DNA of 64,000 bases from an uncultured Pelagibacteraceae bacterium (GTDB lineage Bacteria > Pseudomonadota > Alphaproteobacteria > Pelagibacterales > Pelagibacteraceae): positions 1 to 64,000 of the forward strand of contig CACMJX010000003.1 in the NCBI GenBank assembly GCA_902614055.1, in the 5' to 3' direction. Within the stretch, counting starts at the first letter, position 1. The number at the start of each line of letters is the position of its first letter. A program made the position numbers and the translations under genes. Shown piece by piece: positions 1-7,853 of this stretch. The notes beneath the pieces are model-generated. The model saw nothing but the letters and a program-made list of their open reading frames with translations. It was not told the origin of the DNA and searched no databases.

Positions 1-543
1 ACCTGTACTAGTTATATCTGATAAAATTTCTGATGAACCAGTAAATGGATATACTTCAGTTGCTCCAAGAGAAGGTACTAATTTAAATTGAGTTACACCT
101 TTTGAAAATAAAAACTCTCTAGTTAGATTTGGATATTTTGTTGCAACTCTCATCCTACTTTTCTTTTTATCTTTAAAATCAAAGGAAATTTCCTCTAAAT
201 CAGCTAGAGTCTGAATATCAATCCACTCGTCTGGAACAGCTAATACTAAAGTTGCATGACCATATTTTAGCTTTTTTGCAATATTAACTTTGTTTTGGAT
301 ATTTAATTCAGTTTCTTTTAATAGATCATATCCTGAAAAACCAATGTCTAGAGATCCATCACCCAATCTTTCGATAATTTCTCTAGCATGTAGATAAATA
401 ATTTTTATACTTTTATTTCCTTTTATATATCCAAAGAGATCTCTATCACCTCTTTCTGATAGAATTTTGAGATTTTTACTTTTAAATATATTTAAGGTAT
501 CCTTTCTTAATCGACCCTTGCTTGGAATACCAATTCTAATCAT
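1..543 (-). CDS. hisG: ATP phosphoribosyltransferase catalytic subunit, 3' end cut by window edge
   Basis: First enzyme of histidine synthesis, joining ATP and PRPP to give phosphoribosyl-ATP. Read on the minus strand the protein begins MIRIGIPSKGRL, the usual HisG start, and later has DIGFSGYDLL and the phosphate-binding type segment GATEVYPFTGSSEIL. 181 codons are present and the frame is still open at base 1, so the C-terminus lies outside. The start codon at 541-543 lies inside the end of hisZ (8-bp overlap), implying one mRNA with hisZ and hisS. Presence of a HisZ partner suggests the short HisG form, which needs HisZ for activity and feedback; the missing end prevents confirming length. 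Confidence 0.93.
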   Translation of the reverse strand, partial: MIRIGIPSKGRLRKDTLNIFKSKNLKILSERGDRDLFGYIKGNKSIKIIYLHAREIIERLGDGSLDIGFSGYDLLKETELNIQNKVNIAKKLKYGHATLVLAVPDEWIDIQTLADLEEISFDFKDKKKSRMRVATKYPNLTREFLFSKGVTQFKLVPSLGATEVYPFTGSSEILSDITSTG

Positions 544-1585
544 TTAAACTTATTGCACCTCCAACAGCTGGAATTTTTTTTGAAGATCCCAAATCAGAAA
601 TAAGATTGTCATAACGACCTCCATTAACCTGTATTTTTCTAGAGTTAGAATTAATTATAATCTTAAATACCATCCCTGTGTAATATTCCAAATGTCTTCC
701 AAAAGAAGATGAAAAATTTACATTGAATTTAGAAACTTTATTTTTTGTGATTGGAAAATAATTTTTACCAACAGTAAGATTTATTTTATTTTTTTTAAAA
801 AAAGCATTTAGAGTAGTTGCTGCATTACTCATTTTGCAATTAATTTTTAAATATTCCCTTATGATCTTTACTACATTTTGACCTTTTACTTGTCTTCTAG
901 GATCTTTAATTTTGTTATCAAATCTGATCAGTATTTCTCTTAAAGAACGCCCTGCGATATTTCTGTTTTGATTTTGTTTACATAGTTTAAGGTATCTTTT
1001 TTTGTCTAACTCAACGATAGTTTCATCTACATCTGAATTAGTCTCTAGACGTCTCAATAATTCATTAAAATAACCCTCTCGCCAAAAATGTCTTTGCAAT
1101 CTTAGTTTCCACCTCTTTGGAATATCTAATTTATTTATCAATAAGTGAAAAATTTCTACATTTCCTATTGTTATACTCCCAGACTTATATTTAAATTTAT
1201 TTAAAACTTTAATACCAGTATTTATTATTTGCTTATCATCTTTTTTTTCATCTTTTGATCCTATGATCTCAAAACCTATTTGATCTCTAATAATTTTTTC
1301 ATTTTTTTTCTGAACTTTTCTAAATGCTTGACCATTATAAAATACTTTTGAAGATCTCTTTTTTTTTTGAATAAGATATTTTATGCATGAAGCAATAGTT
1401 AAATCAGGCCTTAAACAAATTTCGTTTCCATTCTGATCCATAAATGAAAAAATTAAACTTCTAAATGACTCCCCAGATCTCTCAAGAATTAGATTGGTTG
1501 GAATTACTGTATCTAAATCTATGTAATCAAATCCACTTGATTTTAAAGATTTAAGTATATTTTCAGATAAGTTTTTTGACTTCAT
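536..1585 (-). CDS. hisZ: ATP phosphoribosyltransferase regulatory subunit HisZ
   Basis: A 349-residue class II aminoacyl-tRNA-synthetase-like protein. It has the motif-2-like region (RPDLTIASC, then FYNGQAFRK) and a motif-3-like end (GGRYDNLISDLG), but it is divergent from and shorter than the true HisS encoded just upstream. Such HisS paralogs beside hisG are HisZ, the regulatory partner of short HisG. It overlaps hisS by 23 bp and hisG by 8 bp, so the three are almost certainly co-translated. The protein is strongly lysine/asparagine-rich like its neighbours. Family assignment rests on sequence style and on the hisS-hisZ-hisG order typical of alphaproteobacteria. Confidence 0.88.
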   Translation of the reverse strand: MKSKNLSENILKSLKSSGFDYIDLDTVIPTNLILERSGESFRSLIFSFMDQNGNEICLRPDLTIASCIKYLIQKKKRSSKVFYNGQAFRKVQKKNEKIIRDQIGFEIIGSKDEKKDDKQIINTGIKVLNKFKYKSGSITIGNVEIFHLLINKLDIPKRWKLRLQRHFWREGYFNELLRRLETNSDVDETIVELDKKRYLKLCKQNQNRNIAGRSLREILIRFDNKIKDPRRQVKGQNVVKIIREYLKINCKMSNAATTLNAFFKKNKINLTVGKNYFPITKNKVSKFNVNFSSSFGRHLEYYTGMVFKIIINSNSRKIQVNGGRYDNLISDLGSSKKIPAVGGAISLND

Positions 1586-2957
1586 CGATTAAATCTTTCT
1601 TGAGTATTGTTTTATTGTTCTCACCCTTTACACCCTTTAAATTTTTAATGGTCACTGTATTATCTTTAAATTCATTTTCTCCACAGATTACTGCAACTGA
1701 TAATTGGCGTTTGTTTGCAAAAGTAAGCTGCTTACCTAGATTTTTTTTGGTATCTAAAAATATTTCTGAATTAATATTGTTTTGTCTTAAAAGATCTAAA
1801 ATTTCGTAGTAGTTTTTTAAGTATTTTTGATCCATTACACATACTAAAACTGGTTTTTGTTCATCTAATTGAAACTGATCTAATTGCATTAATGCAAACA
1901 AAAGTCTATCTACACCAAAACTTATACCTGTACCTGGAATATCCACTCCTTTAAATCTTGATATAAGTTGTGCATAGGCTCCGCCTGAACAAATACTCCC
2001 AATATCTACCTCTTTACCTTTACTATTTGTAACTTTAAAATTTAAGTTAGTTTCAACGATGAAATCAGAATAATATGCCAAGCCTCTGACAATTGTGAAG
2101 TTGGTTTTGACTTGATCTAAGTTTGATCCATATCCAAGGACCTCAAAAAAGTCTTCTAGTTCATTGATTCCTTCTTGCGATAGTGAGTTTTTTAAATTTT
2201 GTTTCAGTTCAATTAAATCTTTAATTTTTAAATAATCTAATATTTTAGAAACCTGCTTATCATTTAGGTCTGCACCTTTTGTAATAGCACCACTAGTATC
2301 TTTTCTTTCCTTTCTCAAAAGATCCTCTACACCTTTTATTCCAAATCCAGGCTTATCAAGTTTATCAATTGCCCTAATAACTTTTAATTGTTTTTCCTCA
2401 GTTATTTTTAATTCATTTAGCAAGCCTTGAACTATTTTTCTGTTACTTACATTGATTGTAAACTGATCTTTCTTTAATCCACATTCTAAAAGTGTTGCTG
2501 AAATTAAATTACAAAGTTCAGCGTTAGCTTGTGATGAACTAACATTTCCTACAATATCAAAATCTGCCTGTAAAAATTCTCTATATCTTCCATTGCCAGA
2601 TTTTTCGTTACGAAATACATTTTGAATAGCATATCTTTTATAAATTGATGGTAATTCTTGATTATTTTGAGCAACAAATCTTGCTAGAGGACTAGATAAG
2701 TCATATCGAAGAGTAATACTTTTATCTCCATCTTTAAATGAAAATACATCAGACATAGGATTAGCTTCATCTTCTGCTAGAAAAGATCCTATATTTTCAC
2801 TTATTTCGAATGATGGTGTTTCGAGTGGTTCAGCACCAAACTTAATAAAATTATTCTCGATTACTGATAACAGCTTTTTTTTGAGAAGAAGTTTCTTATC
2901 CCAACGATCTTCAAATCCTGAGGGCAACCCAGGTATTAATTTATTTTCTTTATTCAT
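1563..2957 (-). CDS. hisS: Histidyl-tRNA synthetase
   Basis: Charges tRNA-His with histidine. The 464-residue protein shows class II motif 2 (FRNEKSGNGRYREFLQ), the HisRS signature region (GLAYYSDFIVE) and a motif-3 segment (GTGISFGVDRLLFAL), followed by an anticodon-binding C-terminal domain. I place the start at the ATG at 2955-2957, giving MNKENKLIPGLPSGFEDR. A longer reading frame runs upstream to 3005, but those 16 codons are the 3' half of tRNA-His and cannot be part of the protein. Only four bases separate the tRNA CCA from this ATG, so any ribosome-binding site must lie within the tRNA acceptor stem, or the message is nearly leaderless after tRNA processing. Confidence 0.95.
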   Translation of the reverse strand: MNKENKLIPGLPSGFEDRWDKKLLLKKKLLSVIENNFIKFGAEPLETPSFEISENIGSFLAEDEANPMSDVFSFKDGDKSITLRYDLSSPLARFVAQNNQELPSIYKRYAIQNVFRNEKSGNGRYREFLQADFDIVGNVSSSQANAELCNLISATLLECGLKKDQFTINVSNRKIVQGLLNELKITEEKQLKVIRAIDKLDKPGFGIKGVEDLLRKERKDTSGAITKGADLNDKQVSKILDYLKIKDLIELKQNLKNSLSQEGINELEDFFEVLGYGSNLDQVKTNFTIVRGLAYYSDFIVETNLNFKVTNSKGKEVDIGSICSGGAYAQLISRFKGVDIPGTGISFGVDRLLFALMQLDQFQLDEQKPVLVCVMDQKYLKNYYEILDLLRQNNINSEIFLDTKKNLGKQLTFANKRQLSVAVICGENEFKDNTVTIKNLKGVKGENNKTILKKDLIDEVKKLI

Positions 2958-2961
2958 TTTT

Positions 2962-3036
2962 TGGTACCCTGGCTTGGAATTGAACCAAAAACTAAAGTTC
3001 CACAAACTTTCGTGATAACCATTTCACCACCAGGGC
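2962..3036 (-). tRNA. tRNA-His (anticodon GTG)
   Basis: A full cloverleaf folds on the minus strand: acceptor GCCCTGG/CCAGGGT, anticodon stem AAAGT/ACTTT around loop TTGTGGA (anticodon GTG), T arm TTTGG/CCAAG, and encoded CCA. The base before G1 (complement of 3037) is A, not G, and the discriminator (complement of 2965) is A, not C. The G-1:C73 pair that marks tRNA-His in most organisms is therefore missing. It lies four bases before hisS. Confidence 0.95.
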
Positions 3037-3171
3037 TTGTTTTTGTTTTATACTAATTAGAGTTAAATTTAAATTTTAAAATAGTTAAATAGCTAGCTGC
3101 AAGCCAGCATGAAAATGATGTCTTTTGTGAGATACGAAAATTTTGCTATTTTTAATCATGGAAGTTAAATA

Positions 3172-3191
3172 GCATTTTAGACTTAAAATGC
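3172..3191. repeat. 8-bp inverted repeat, intergenic hairpin 1
   Basis: GCATTTTA, loop GACT, TAAAATGC: a perfect 8-bp stem in the 231-bp gap (3037-3267) between tRNA-His and the cold-shock gene. There is no T-run immediately after either arm. It may be a weak transcription end or part of a structured RNA. I see no ORF in this gap. Confidence 0.5.
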
Positions 3192-3200
3192 AAGTATGTA

Positions 3201-3247
3201 TTGTATAGGAATATTCATAGGGTTTACCTACTTTTATTCCTATACAA
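3201..3247. repeat. 12-bp perfect inverted repeat, intergenic hairpin 2
   Basis: TTGTATAGGAAT at 3201-3212 pairs perfectly with ATTCCTATACAA at 3236-3247. The 23-nt loop itself holds a small stem (TAGG/CCTA). It starts 20 bp past the stop codon of the cold-shock gene, so it would lie in that gene's 3' UTR on the minus strand. There is no following T-run typical of a Rho-independent terminator. It could be a 3' stabilising structure, an sRNA, or a processing site. Confidence 0.6.
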
Positions 3248-3267
3248 AATTTTAAATGAAATAAATT

Positions 3268-3480
3268 TTAAGAAGTTTTCTTTAAATTCACTGCGCTTGG
3301 ACCTTTGTCTCCATCCTGAATTTCAAATTCTACAGCGTCGTTCTCATTCAAAAAACGAAGTCCTGCTTCACGAACTGCGCTTGCATGAACGAAACAATCT
3401 TTTTCTCCGTCTTCTCTTTCTATAAACCCGTAGCCCTTCTTACCGTTGAACCACTTTACTTTTCCTTTTAATGTACTCAT
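3268..3480 (-). CDS. Cold-shock domain protein
   Basis: A 70-residue single-domain CspA-type protein that binds single-stranded RNA/DNA and melts mRNA structure. RNP1 is KGYGFIE (residues 15-21) and RNP2 is CFVHA (29-33), preceded by [11 protein letters not shown]. The length equals the usual CspA family size. It is a single-gene unit on the minus strand, with a TATAAT box just upstream and an inverted repeat downstream. Whether it is cold-induced or constitutively expressed cannot be told from the sequence. Confidence 0.95.
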   Translation of the reverse strand: MSTLKGKVKWFNGKKGYGFIEREDGEKDCFVHASAVREAGLRFLNENDAVEFEIQDGDKGPSAVNLKKTS

Positions 3481-3502
3481 ACTTTTGTTTTACTCTTTCA
3501 TT

Positions 3503-3508
3503 ATTATA
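3503..3508 (-). promoter_or_regulatory. Candidate -10 box for the cold-shock gene
   Basis: A perfect TATAAT on the minus strand 22 bp before the cold-shock start codon, implying a short leader of about 15 nt. No good -35 is seen at the expected spacing. An imperfect TAGCT/AGCTA hairpin lies just upstream (about 3515-3531). Confidence 0.4.
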
Positions 3509-3598
3509 TTAAACTTAGCTAATCTTCAGCTAGCGGGATAGTTATTAGATTTTAAAATTGAATGCAAGCATTTTTGATGTGAATTTTTCTTTTATAAA

Positions 3599-3674
3599 TG
3601 GTGGCTTCGGCGGGACTCGAACCAGCGACACAAGCCTTTTCAGGGCTCTGCTCTACCAACTGAGCTACGAAGCC
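3599..3674 (-). tRNA. tRNA-Phe (anticodon GAA)
   Basis: The minus-strand cloverleaf has acceptor GGCTTCG/CGAAGCC, D arm AGCTCAGTTGGTAGAGC, anticodon stem GAGCC/GGCTT (with a G-T pair) around loop CTGAAAA (anticodon GAA), T arm CTGGTTCGAGTCCCG and encoded CCA. It begins five bases after the infA stop codon and so is probably cut from the end of the infA transcript. Confidence 0.97.
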
Positions 3675-3679
3675 ATTAT

Positions 3680-3895
3680 TTAAAACCTAAAAATAATTCT
3701 TCCTTTTGTCAAATCATAAGGTGTTACTTCCACTGTTACATTATCACCTTGAAGAACGCGAATCCTATTCTTTCTTAACTTTCCTGCTGTATGAGCTGTA
3801 ACAATATGATTATTTTCAAGCTTTACTCGGAACATGGCGTTAGGTAATAAATCGATTACTTTACCTTTAAATTCCAATAAATCTTGTTTCGACAA
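3680..3895 (-). CDS. infA: Translation initiation factor IF-1
   Basis: A 71-residue OB-fold protein that binds the ribosomal A site during initiation. It has the near-invariant family segments [15 protein letters not shown] and [13 protein letters not shown]. The start codon is TTG (complement of 3893-3895), giving MSKQDLLEF, which aligns with the normal IF-1 N-terminus. A GGAG sequence lies nine bases upstream, partly in the end of hisD, and supports this start. hisD ends 6 bp upstream and tRNA-Phe follows immediately. In many other alphaproteobacteria more genes follow infA; here they are absent. Confidence 0.95.
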   Translation of the reverse strand: MSKQDLLEFKGKVIDLLPNAMFRVKLENNHIVTAHTAGKLRKNRIRVLQGDNVTVEVTPYDLTKGRIIFRF

Positions 3896-3901
3896 ATTTT
3901 G

Positions 3902-5167
3902 TTACTCCTTATTTATTCTAGATTTTATACTTAAAGCATGACCTTTTAATTCTTCATACTCAGCGAGATGTGTAGCGTATTCTCCTATTTTCTCAACACC
4001 TTTTTTTGAAAGCGTTATAAGGCTAATTTTTTTATAAAATTCACTTAAACTTAACCCTGATGAAAATTTAGCTGACGAATTAGTTGGTAATACATGATTT
4101 GTCCCAACAGCATAGTCGCTTAATGCCATAGGAGAATATTTTCCTATACAAATACTTCCCGCATTAAAAATTTTATCCTTATACTTTTTATAATTGCTTA
4201 CATTTATTTCTAAGTGTTCAGGAGCTATCTCATTAATTGCATCAATAATTTGTCTATCGTTGTATACTTTTAGAATTAGTCCATTATTTTTAATGCTTTT
4301 AGATGCAATATTTTTTCTTGGTAAATCTTTTAATTTTAATTCTAAATCTTTCTTAAATTTGTTGATCAAATTAGAATTTTTAGTGATCAATATACATTGA
4401 GAATTTGAGTCATGTTCTGCCTGCCCAATCATAGATGTGGTGACTTCATTTAAATTAGTTTTGCTATCTGCTAATATTGTTATTTCAGATGGGCCAGCAA
4501 TCATCCCTTCAATACCTACATCTCCAAAAACTTGTCTTTTAGCACCAGCAACAAAGATATTGCCCGGTCCAACAATTTTATTTACTTTTTGAATATAAGC
4601 CAAACTACCTATGGCTTGTGCTCCTCCCATTGAATAAATTTCTTTTATTCCTACCTTTTTCGCAGCATATAAAACTGCAGGATTTAATTTTCCATTATTT
4701 TTAGGATTTGCTAGTACAATTCTTTTTACACCCGCTATTTTTGCTGGAATAGCATTCATTAATAAAGTTGAAGGTAAGTTTGCTGGAACATAAATACCAA
4801 CCGATTGAATTGGTACATATTTATATTCAATTTTATTATTTAGATTATCTTTATAAAAAATATCTTTCTTTTTTTGTAAATTATGAAATTTGAGTATCCT
4901 TTTGTAAGCAAAATCTATAGCTCTTTTAATTGTTGGATCTAAAGATTTAATTGCCTTATTTATTTGATTAACACTAGCCTTAATTTGACTATTTTTACTA
5001 AATTTTTTTTCGTATTTTAAAAGACTTTTGTTTTTATATTTTTTTACATCTTTTATAATGTTAGATATAGTTTTATTTTCAATTCTTTTTCCAGATCTCC
5101 TTAAATCTAAAAACTTATTTAAGTTATTTAGGTAGTTTTTTTTATTACAATTAATTACTTTTATCAT
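3902..5167 (-). CDS. hisD: Histidinol dehydrogenase
   Basis: Catalyses the last two steps of histidine synthesis: NAD-dependent, Zn-bound oxidation of histidinol to histidine. The 421-residue protein shows the family blocks GGAQAIGSLAY, VGPGNIFVAGAKRQVFG, GPSEITILAD and GQAEHDSNSQC, and ends with the active-site region APEHLEI. It starts 17 bp inside the end of the DUF2948 gene and is followed after 6 bp by infA. The order murA-DUF2948-hisD-infA is a conserved alphaproteobacterial arrangement. The other his genes seen here (hisG/Z/S) are in a separate operon about 1 kb downstream. Confidence 0.96.
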   Translation of the reverse strand: MIKVINCNKKNYLNNLNKFLDLRRSGKRIENKTISNIIKDVKKYKNKSLLKYEKKFSKNSQIKASVNQINKAIKSLDPTIKRAIDFAYKRILKFHNLQKKKDIFYKDNLNNKIEYKYVPIQSVGIYVPANLPSTLLMNAIPAKIAGVKRIVLANPKNNGKLNPAVLYAAKKVGIKEIYSMGGAQAIGSLAYIQKVNKIVGPGNIFVAGAKRQVFGDVGIEGMIAGPSEITILADSKTNLNEVTTSMIGQAEHDSNSQCILITKNSNLINKFKKDLELKLKDLPRKNIASKSIKNNGLILKVYNDRQIIDAINEIAPEHLEINVSNYKKYKDKIFNAGSICIGKYSPMALSDYAVGTNHVLPTNSSAKFSSGLSLSEFYKKISLITLSKKGVEKIGEYATHLAEYEELKGHALSIKSRINKE

Positions 5168-5558
5168 TTGCTATTTTTTGATCTTCTAATGTCACCTCAA
5201 TTACTTCAGCGGCAAGAGTTATAATTCTATTTTTCGAAAATAACATAGTTATTTCAAAATTCTTCCCTTTCTTAAAAATATCAATTGTTAGTAATTCTAA
5301 TGTTAGATTAGTGTCATTTTGGTCTATATTCTTTGATTTTGATGAATTAATAAATTCAAATTTAATAATACTATTTATTAATTTATTTTTGTTTTCCTCT
5401 TCTTTGCTAAATCTTGCTATTGAAATCAAAAAAATCTTATTAGAAGCTAAATATTTAACTTCATCAATATTAACTTTCCCCTCAGAACAGCAAGCTGAAA
5501 TAATGTGAAGGTCTTCGGGAGTTTGTGCAATTATCTTTTTTAAGTACTGATTTTCCAT
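5151..5558 (-). CDS. DUF2948 family protein
   Basis: A 135-residue protein of unknown function found between murA and hisD across alphaproteobacteria. The segment EDLHIISACCSEGKVNIDEVKYL resembles the family N-terminus, where a DLxVLSAxxQDAV-like pattern is usual. I start at the ATG at 5556-5558, which overlaps the murA TGA stop as TGATG; an in-frame TTG one codon earlier is less likely. No signal peptide or membrane segment is visible. It overlaps hisD by several bases on the downstream side. The name comes from position and overall pattern, not a search. Confidence 0.72.
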   Translation of the reverse strand: MENQYLKKIIAQTPEDLHIISACCSEGKVNIDEVKYLASNKIFLISIARFSKEEENKNKLINSIIKFEFINSSKSKNIDQNDTNLTLELLTIDIFKKGKNFEITMLFSKNRIITLAAEVIEVTLEDQKIANDKSN

Positions 5559-6820
5559 CAATTAACCCTTCGAATATTTACCCCAACTTTTCTCAGTTTG
5601 TACTCTATATTTTCATATCCCCTATCGAGGTGATAAATTCTATTAATTATAGATGATCCTTTAGCAACTATCGCAGCTAAAACTAACGCTACTGAAGCTC
5701 TGAGATCGCTTGACATTAATTCAGCTGCTTGAAAATTGGTATTACCTGAAATAAAGGCCTTATTTTTTTTTACTATAATCTCAGCACCCAACCTTCTTAA
5801 TTCAGCTACATGCATAAATCTATTTTCAAAAATACTTTCAGTTATTGAACTTTTGCCTTTAGCCTTACAAAGAAGAACCATAAACTGTGCTTGTAAATCT
5901 GTAGGAAAGTTTGGATATTCTTTAGTAACTAAATTAGTTAAATTTTTGATTTTTTTTGGACCAGATATATGAATTTGATTTTTGGCTACTTTAATTTTTG
6001 CTCCAACTCTTTTTAATAATGATAATTCCGTTTTAATAATTTTTGGATCGAAATTATTTATTTTTAAATTACCTCCAGTTAAACATGCTGCTACACAAAA
6101 AGTTCCTGTTTCTATTCTGTCTGACATCACAGAGTAACTTGTGCTTTCTAAAGATTTAATGCCTTCTATCTTCAAAGTACGTTTGCCTATAAATTTTATT
6201 TTAGCACCACCTGATTTTAAAAAATTTATTAAATCAATTATTTCTGGTTCGATCGCGCAGTTTCTAAGAATAGTAATTCCATTTGCTAAACATGCAGCTA
6301 TAATTGTATTTTCAGTTGCTCCAACACTAACTTTTGAAAATCTGATTTTTGCACCTTTGAGTTTTTCTTTTGTATGTGCATGAATATAGCCTTTCTTAAT
6401 ATCATATTTCATTCCAAGTTTTTTCAGTGCATTTAAATGATAATTTACAGGTCTTGCCCCTATTAGGCAGCCACCAGGTAAAGAAGTAATAGACTTTTGA
6501 TGTTTGGCAACAAGTGCTCCTAAAACTAATATTCCAGCTCTCATTGTTCTAACAAGTGAATATGATGCAAAAAAATTTTGCTTTTTTTTCTTCGTTATTT
6601 TAACAATTTTTCTATTTTTATTAAATTTTATTTCTGAACCAAGAGATTTTAAAAGATTTATCATTGTATCAATGTCTTTAACACGTGGTAAATTTTTTAT
6701 TATGACTTCGTTTTCGAATAAAATTGTCGATGCCAAAATTGGTAAGGCAGCATTTTTTGAGCCTGAAATTGAAATTTCGCCCTTTATTTTACAAGGACCT
6801 TTAACAATAAATTTGTCCAT
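5558..6820 (-). CDS. murA: UDP-N-acetylglucosamine 1-carboxyvinyltransferase
   Basis: First committed step of peptidoglycan synthesis: transfers enolpyruvyl from PEP to UDP-GlcNAc. The 420 residues match the usual length. The N-terminal SGSKNAALPILA block holds the conserved Lys and Asn, and the catalytic cysteine is in LPGGCLIGARP (Cys118), so this is the ordinary fosfomycin-sensitive type by that residue. YPNFPTDLQAQ and the C-terminal DLRASVALVLAA blocks are also present. It lies two bases after dcd and is coupled to the DUF2948 gene by a TGATG overlap. Confidence 0.96.
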   Translation of the reverse strand: MDKFIVKGPCKIKGEISISGSKNAALPILASTILFENEVIIKNLPRVKDIDTMINLLKSLGSEIKFNKNRKIVKITKKKKQNFFASYSLVRTMRAGILVLGALVAKHQKSITSLPGGCLIGARPVNYHLNALKKLGMKYDIKKGYIHAHTKEKLKGAKIRFSKVSVGATENTIIAACLANGITILRNCAIEPEIIDLINFLKSGGAKIKFIGKRTLKIEGIKSLESTSYSVMSDRIETGTFCVAACLTGGNLKINNFDPKIIKTELSLLKRVGAKIKVAKNQIHISGPKKIKNLTNLVTKEYPNFPTDLQAQFMVLLCKAKGKSSITESIFENRFMHVAELRRLGAEIIVKKNKAFISGNTNFQAAELMSSDLRASVALVLAAIVAKGSSIINRIYHLDRGYENIEYKLRKVGVNIRRVN

Positions 6821-6822
6821 TA

Positions 6823-7377
6823 CTATATTTTTGGAAGTGTAACTCCCTTTTGACCCTGATATTTACCATTTCTATCTGCATATGAAACAGCTGGATCCTC
6901 ATTGCCCTTAATAAAAATAAATTGAGCAACTCCTTCATTGGCATAAATTTTTGCTGGTAACGGTGTTGTATTAGAGAATTCTAATGTTACATGTCCCTCC
7001 CATCCTGGTTCGAGAGGTGTGACGTTGACAATTATTCCACATCTAGCATAAGTAGATTTTCCTAAACAAATAACTAATACATTTTTAGGTATCTTAAAAT
7101 ATTCTACAGTCCTTGCTAATACAAATGAATTGGGTGGTATTATGCATTCAGATGAGTTTTTAGTAATAAAATTTGAGGATTTAAAATTTTTTGGATCTAC
7201 TATTTCAGAATTTACGTTGGTAAAAATTTTAAATTCGTCAGACACTCGAGCATCGTAACCATATGATGATACACCAAATGATATTTTATCTCCTCTAACT
7301 TGCTTGTCTTCAAAAGGAGAGATCATGTCATTTTCTCTGGCCATTTGTATAATCCACTTATCAGATTGAACTGACAT
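6823..7377 (-). CDS. dcd: dCTP deaminase
   Basis: Converts dCTP to dUTP, the route to dTTP in many Gram-negative bacteria. The 184-residue trimeric-fold protein shows [20 protein letters not shown], with the usual catalytic region, and the nucleotide-binding block [16 protein letters not shown]. The start ATG overlaps the stop codon of a 34-codon upstream gene (TAATG), so translation is probably coupled. Together with murA downstream and two small basic proteins upstream it forms one minus-strand unit. Confidence 0.95.
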   Translation of the reverse strand: MSVQSDKWIIQMARENDMISPFEDKQVRGDKISFGVSSYGYDARVSDEFKIFTNVNSEIVDPKNFKSSNFITKNSSECIIPPNSFVLARTVEYFKIPKNVLVICLGKSTYARCGIIVNVTPLEPGWEGHVTLEFSNTTPLPAKIYANEGVAQFIFIKGNEDPAVSYADRNGKYQGQKGVTLPKI

Positions 7378-7481
7378 TATTTATTTTTTTTCTTTATTTT
7401 TTTTTGGAATTCTTTTCTTTTTTTTAAATTTTTTCTTAAGGCAAGTTCAAGTTTACTAGAATTATTCTTTTTTGAACTCAT
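7377..7481 (-). CDS. Small lysine-rich protein (34 aa) coupled to dcd
   Basis: A short reading frame encoding [20 protein letters not shown] and a basic remainder ending KKIKKKNK. Its stop codon overlaps the dcd ATG as TAATG, and its start is four bases after the stop of another small gene. The pattern LxxALRxNLxxRKxxQ resembles short basic hypothetical proteins that I recall in alphaproteobacteria; that comparison is from memory. No function is known. Tight coupling on both sides and a plausible amphipathic helix favour a real gene, although lysine-rich frames arise easily in A-rich DNA. Confidence 0.6.
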   Translation of the reverse strand: MSSKKNNSSKLELALRKNLKKRKEFQKKIKKKNK

Positions 7482-7484
7482 TGT

Positions 7485-7682
7485 TTATTTTTTGTCAGGA
7501 TTTGTAAGATGATCAAGTGTTATAACCTGATCAAGAGGAATAGTTTTGTCTTCTTCAATTTTTACTGGGCTAGTTTTCACCTGTTTTTTTGCTCTTTTTT
7601 CTGCAAGCTTTTTCTCTCTTTTAGCTTTTTTTTCCATGAGCTTTGCATTTTTATTAGCTCCATAGGTGTAGTGAATTCCCAT
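7485..7682 (-). CDS. Small basic hypothetical protein (65 aa)
   Basis: Begins MGIHYTYGANKNAKLM, has a strongly charged lysine/arginine helix in the middle (EKKAKREKKLAEKRAKKQ) and an acidic, proline-containing tail ending DHLTNPDKK. There is no signal peptide or membrane segment. AAGGA lies seven bases before the ATG at 7680-7682, a good ribosome site. It is the first gene of the unit running through the 34-residue protein, dcd, murA, DUF2948, hisD, infA and tRNA-Phe. I do not recognise a family; the charged helix suggests an RNA-binding or ribosome-associated role, which is only a guess. Confidence 0.65.
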   Translation of the reverse strand: MGIHYTYGANKNAKLMEKKAKREKKLAEKRAKKQVKTSPVKIEEDKTIPLDQVITLDHLTNPDKK

Positions 7683-7776
7683 AACATTTTCCTTAAATAG
7701 ATATAACTCATTTTTAAAAAAAAATAAGGCAATAATTTGAAAAAATTAATTTTATACACTAATTTACGTAAATACT

Positions 7777-7850
7777 GCCCCTATAGTTAAATGGTATAAC
7801 ACATCCATGGTAAGGATGAGTTTCCAGTTCAATTCTGGATGGGGGCACCA
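7777..7850 (+). tRNA. tRNA-Thr (anticodon GGT)
   Basis: The plus-strand cloverleaf has acceptor GCCCCTA/TGGGGGC, anticodon stem CATCC/GGATG around loop ATGGTAA (anticodon GGT), T arm TCCAG/CTGGA and encoded CCA. Its 3' end is three bases from the stop codon of the convergent VTT-domain gene. Confidence 0.93.
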
Positions 7851-7853
7851 CTA

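Noticed and set aside
2958-3005. A 16-codon N-terminal extension of hisS
   Set aside because: It is the 3' half of tRNA-His read as codons; the ATG at 2957 gives a normal HisRS start.
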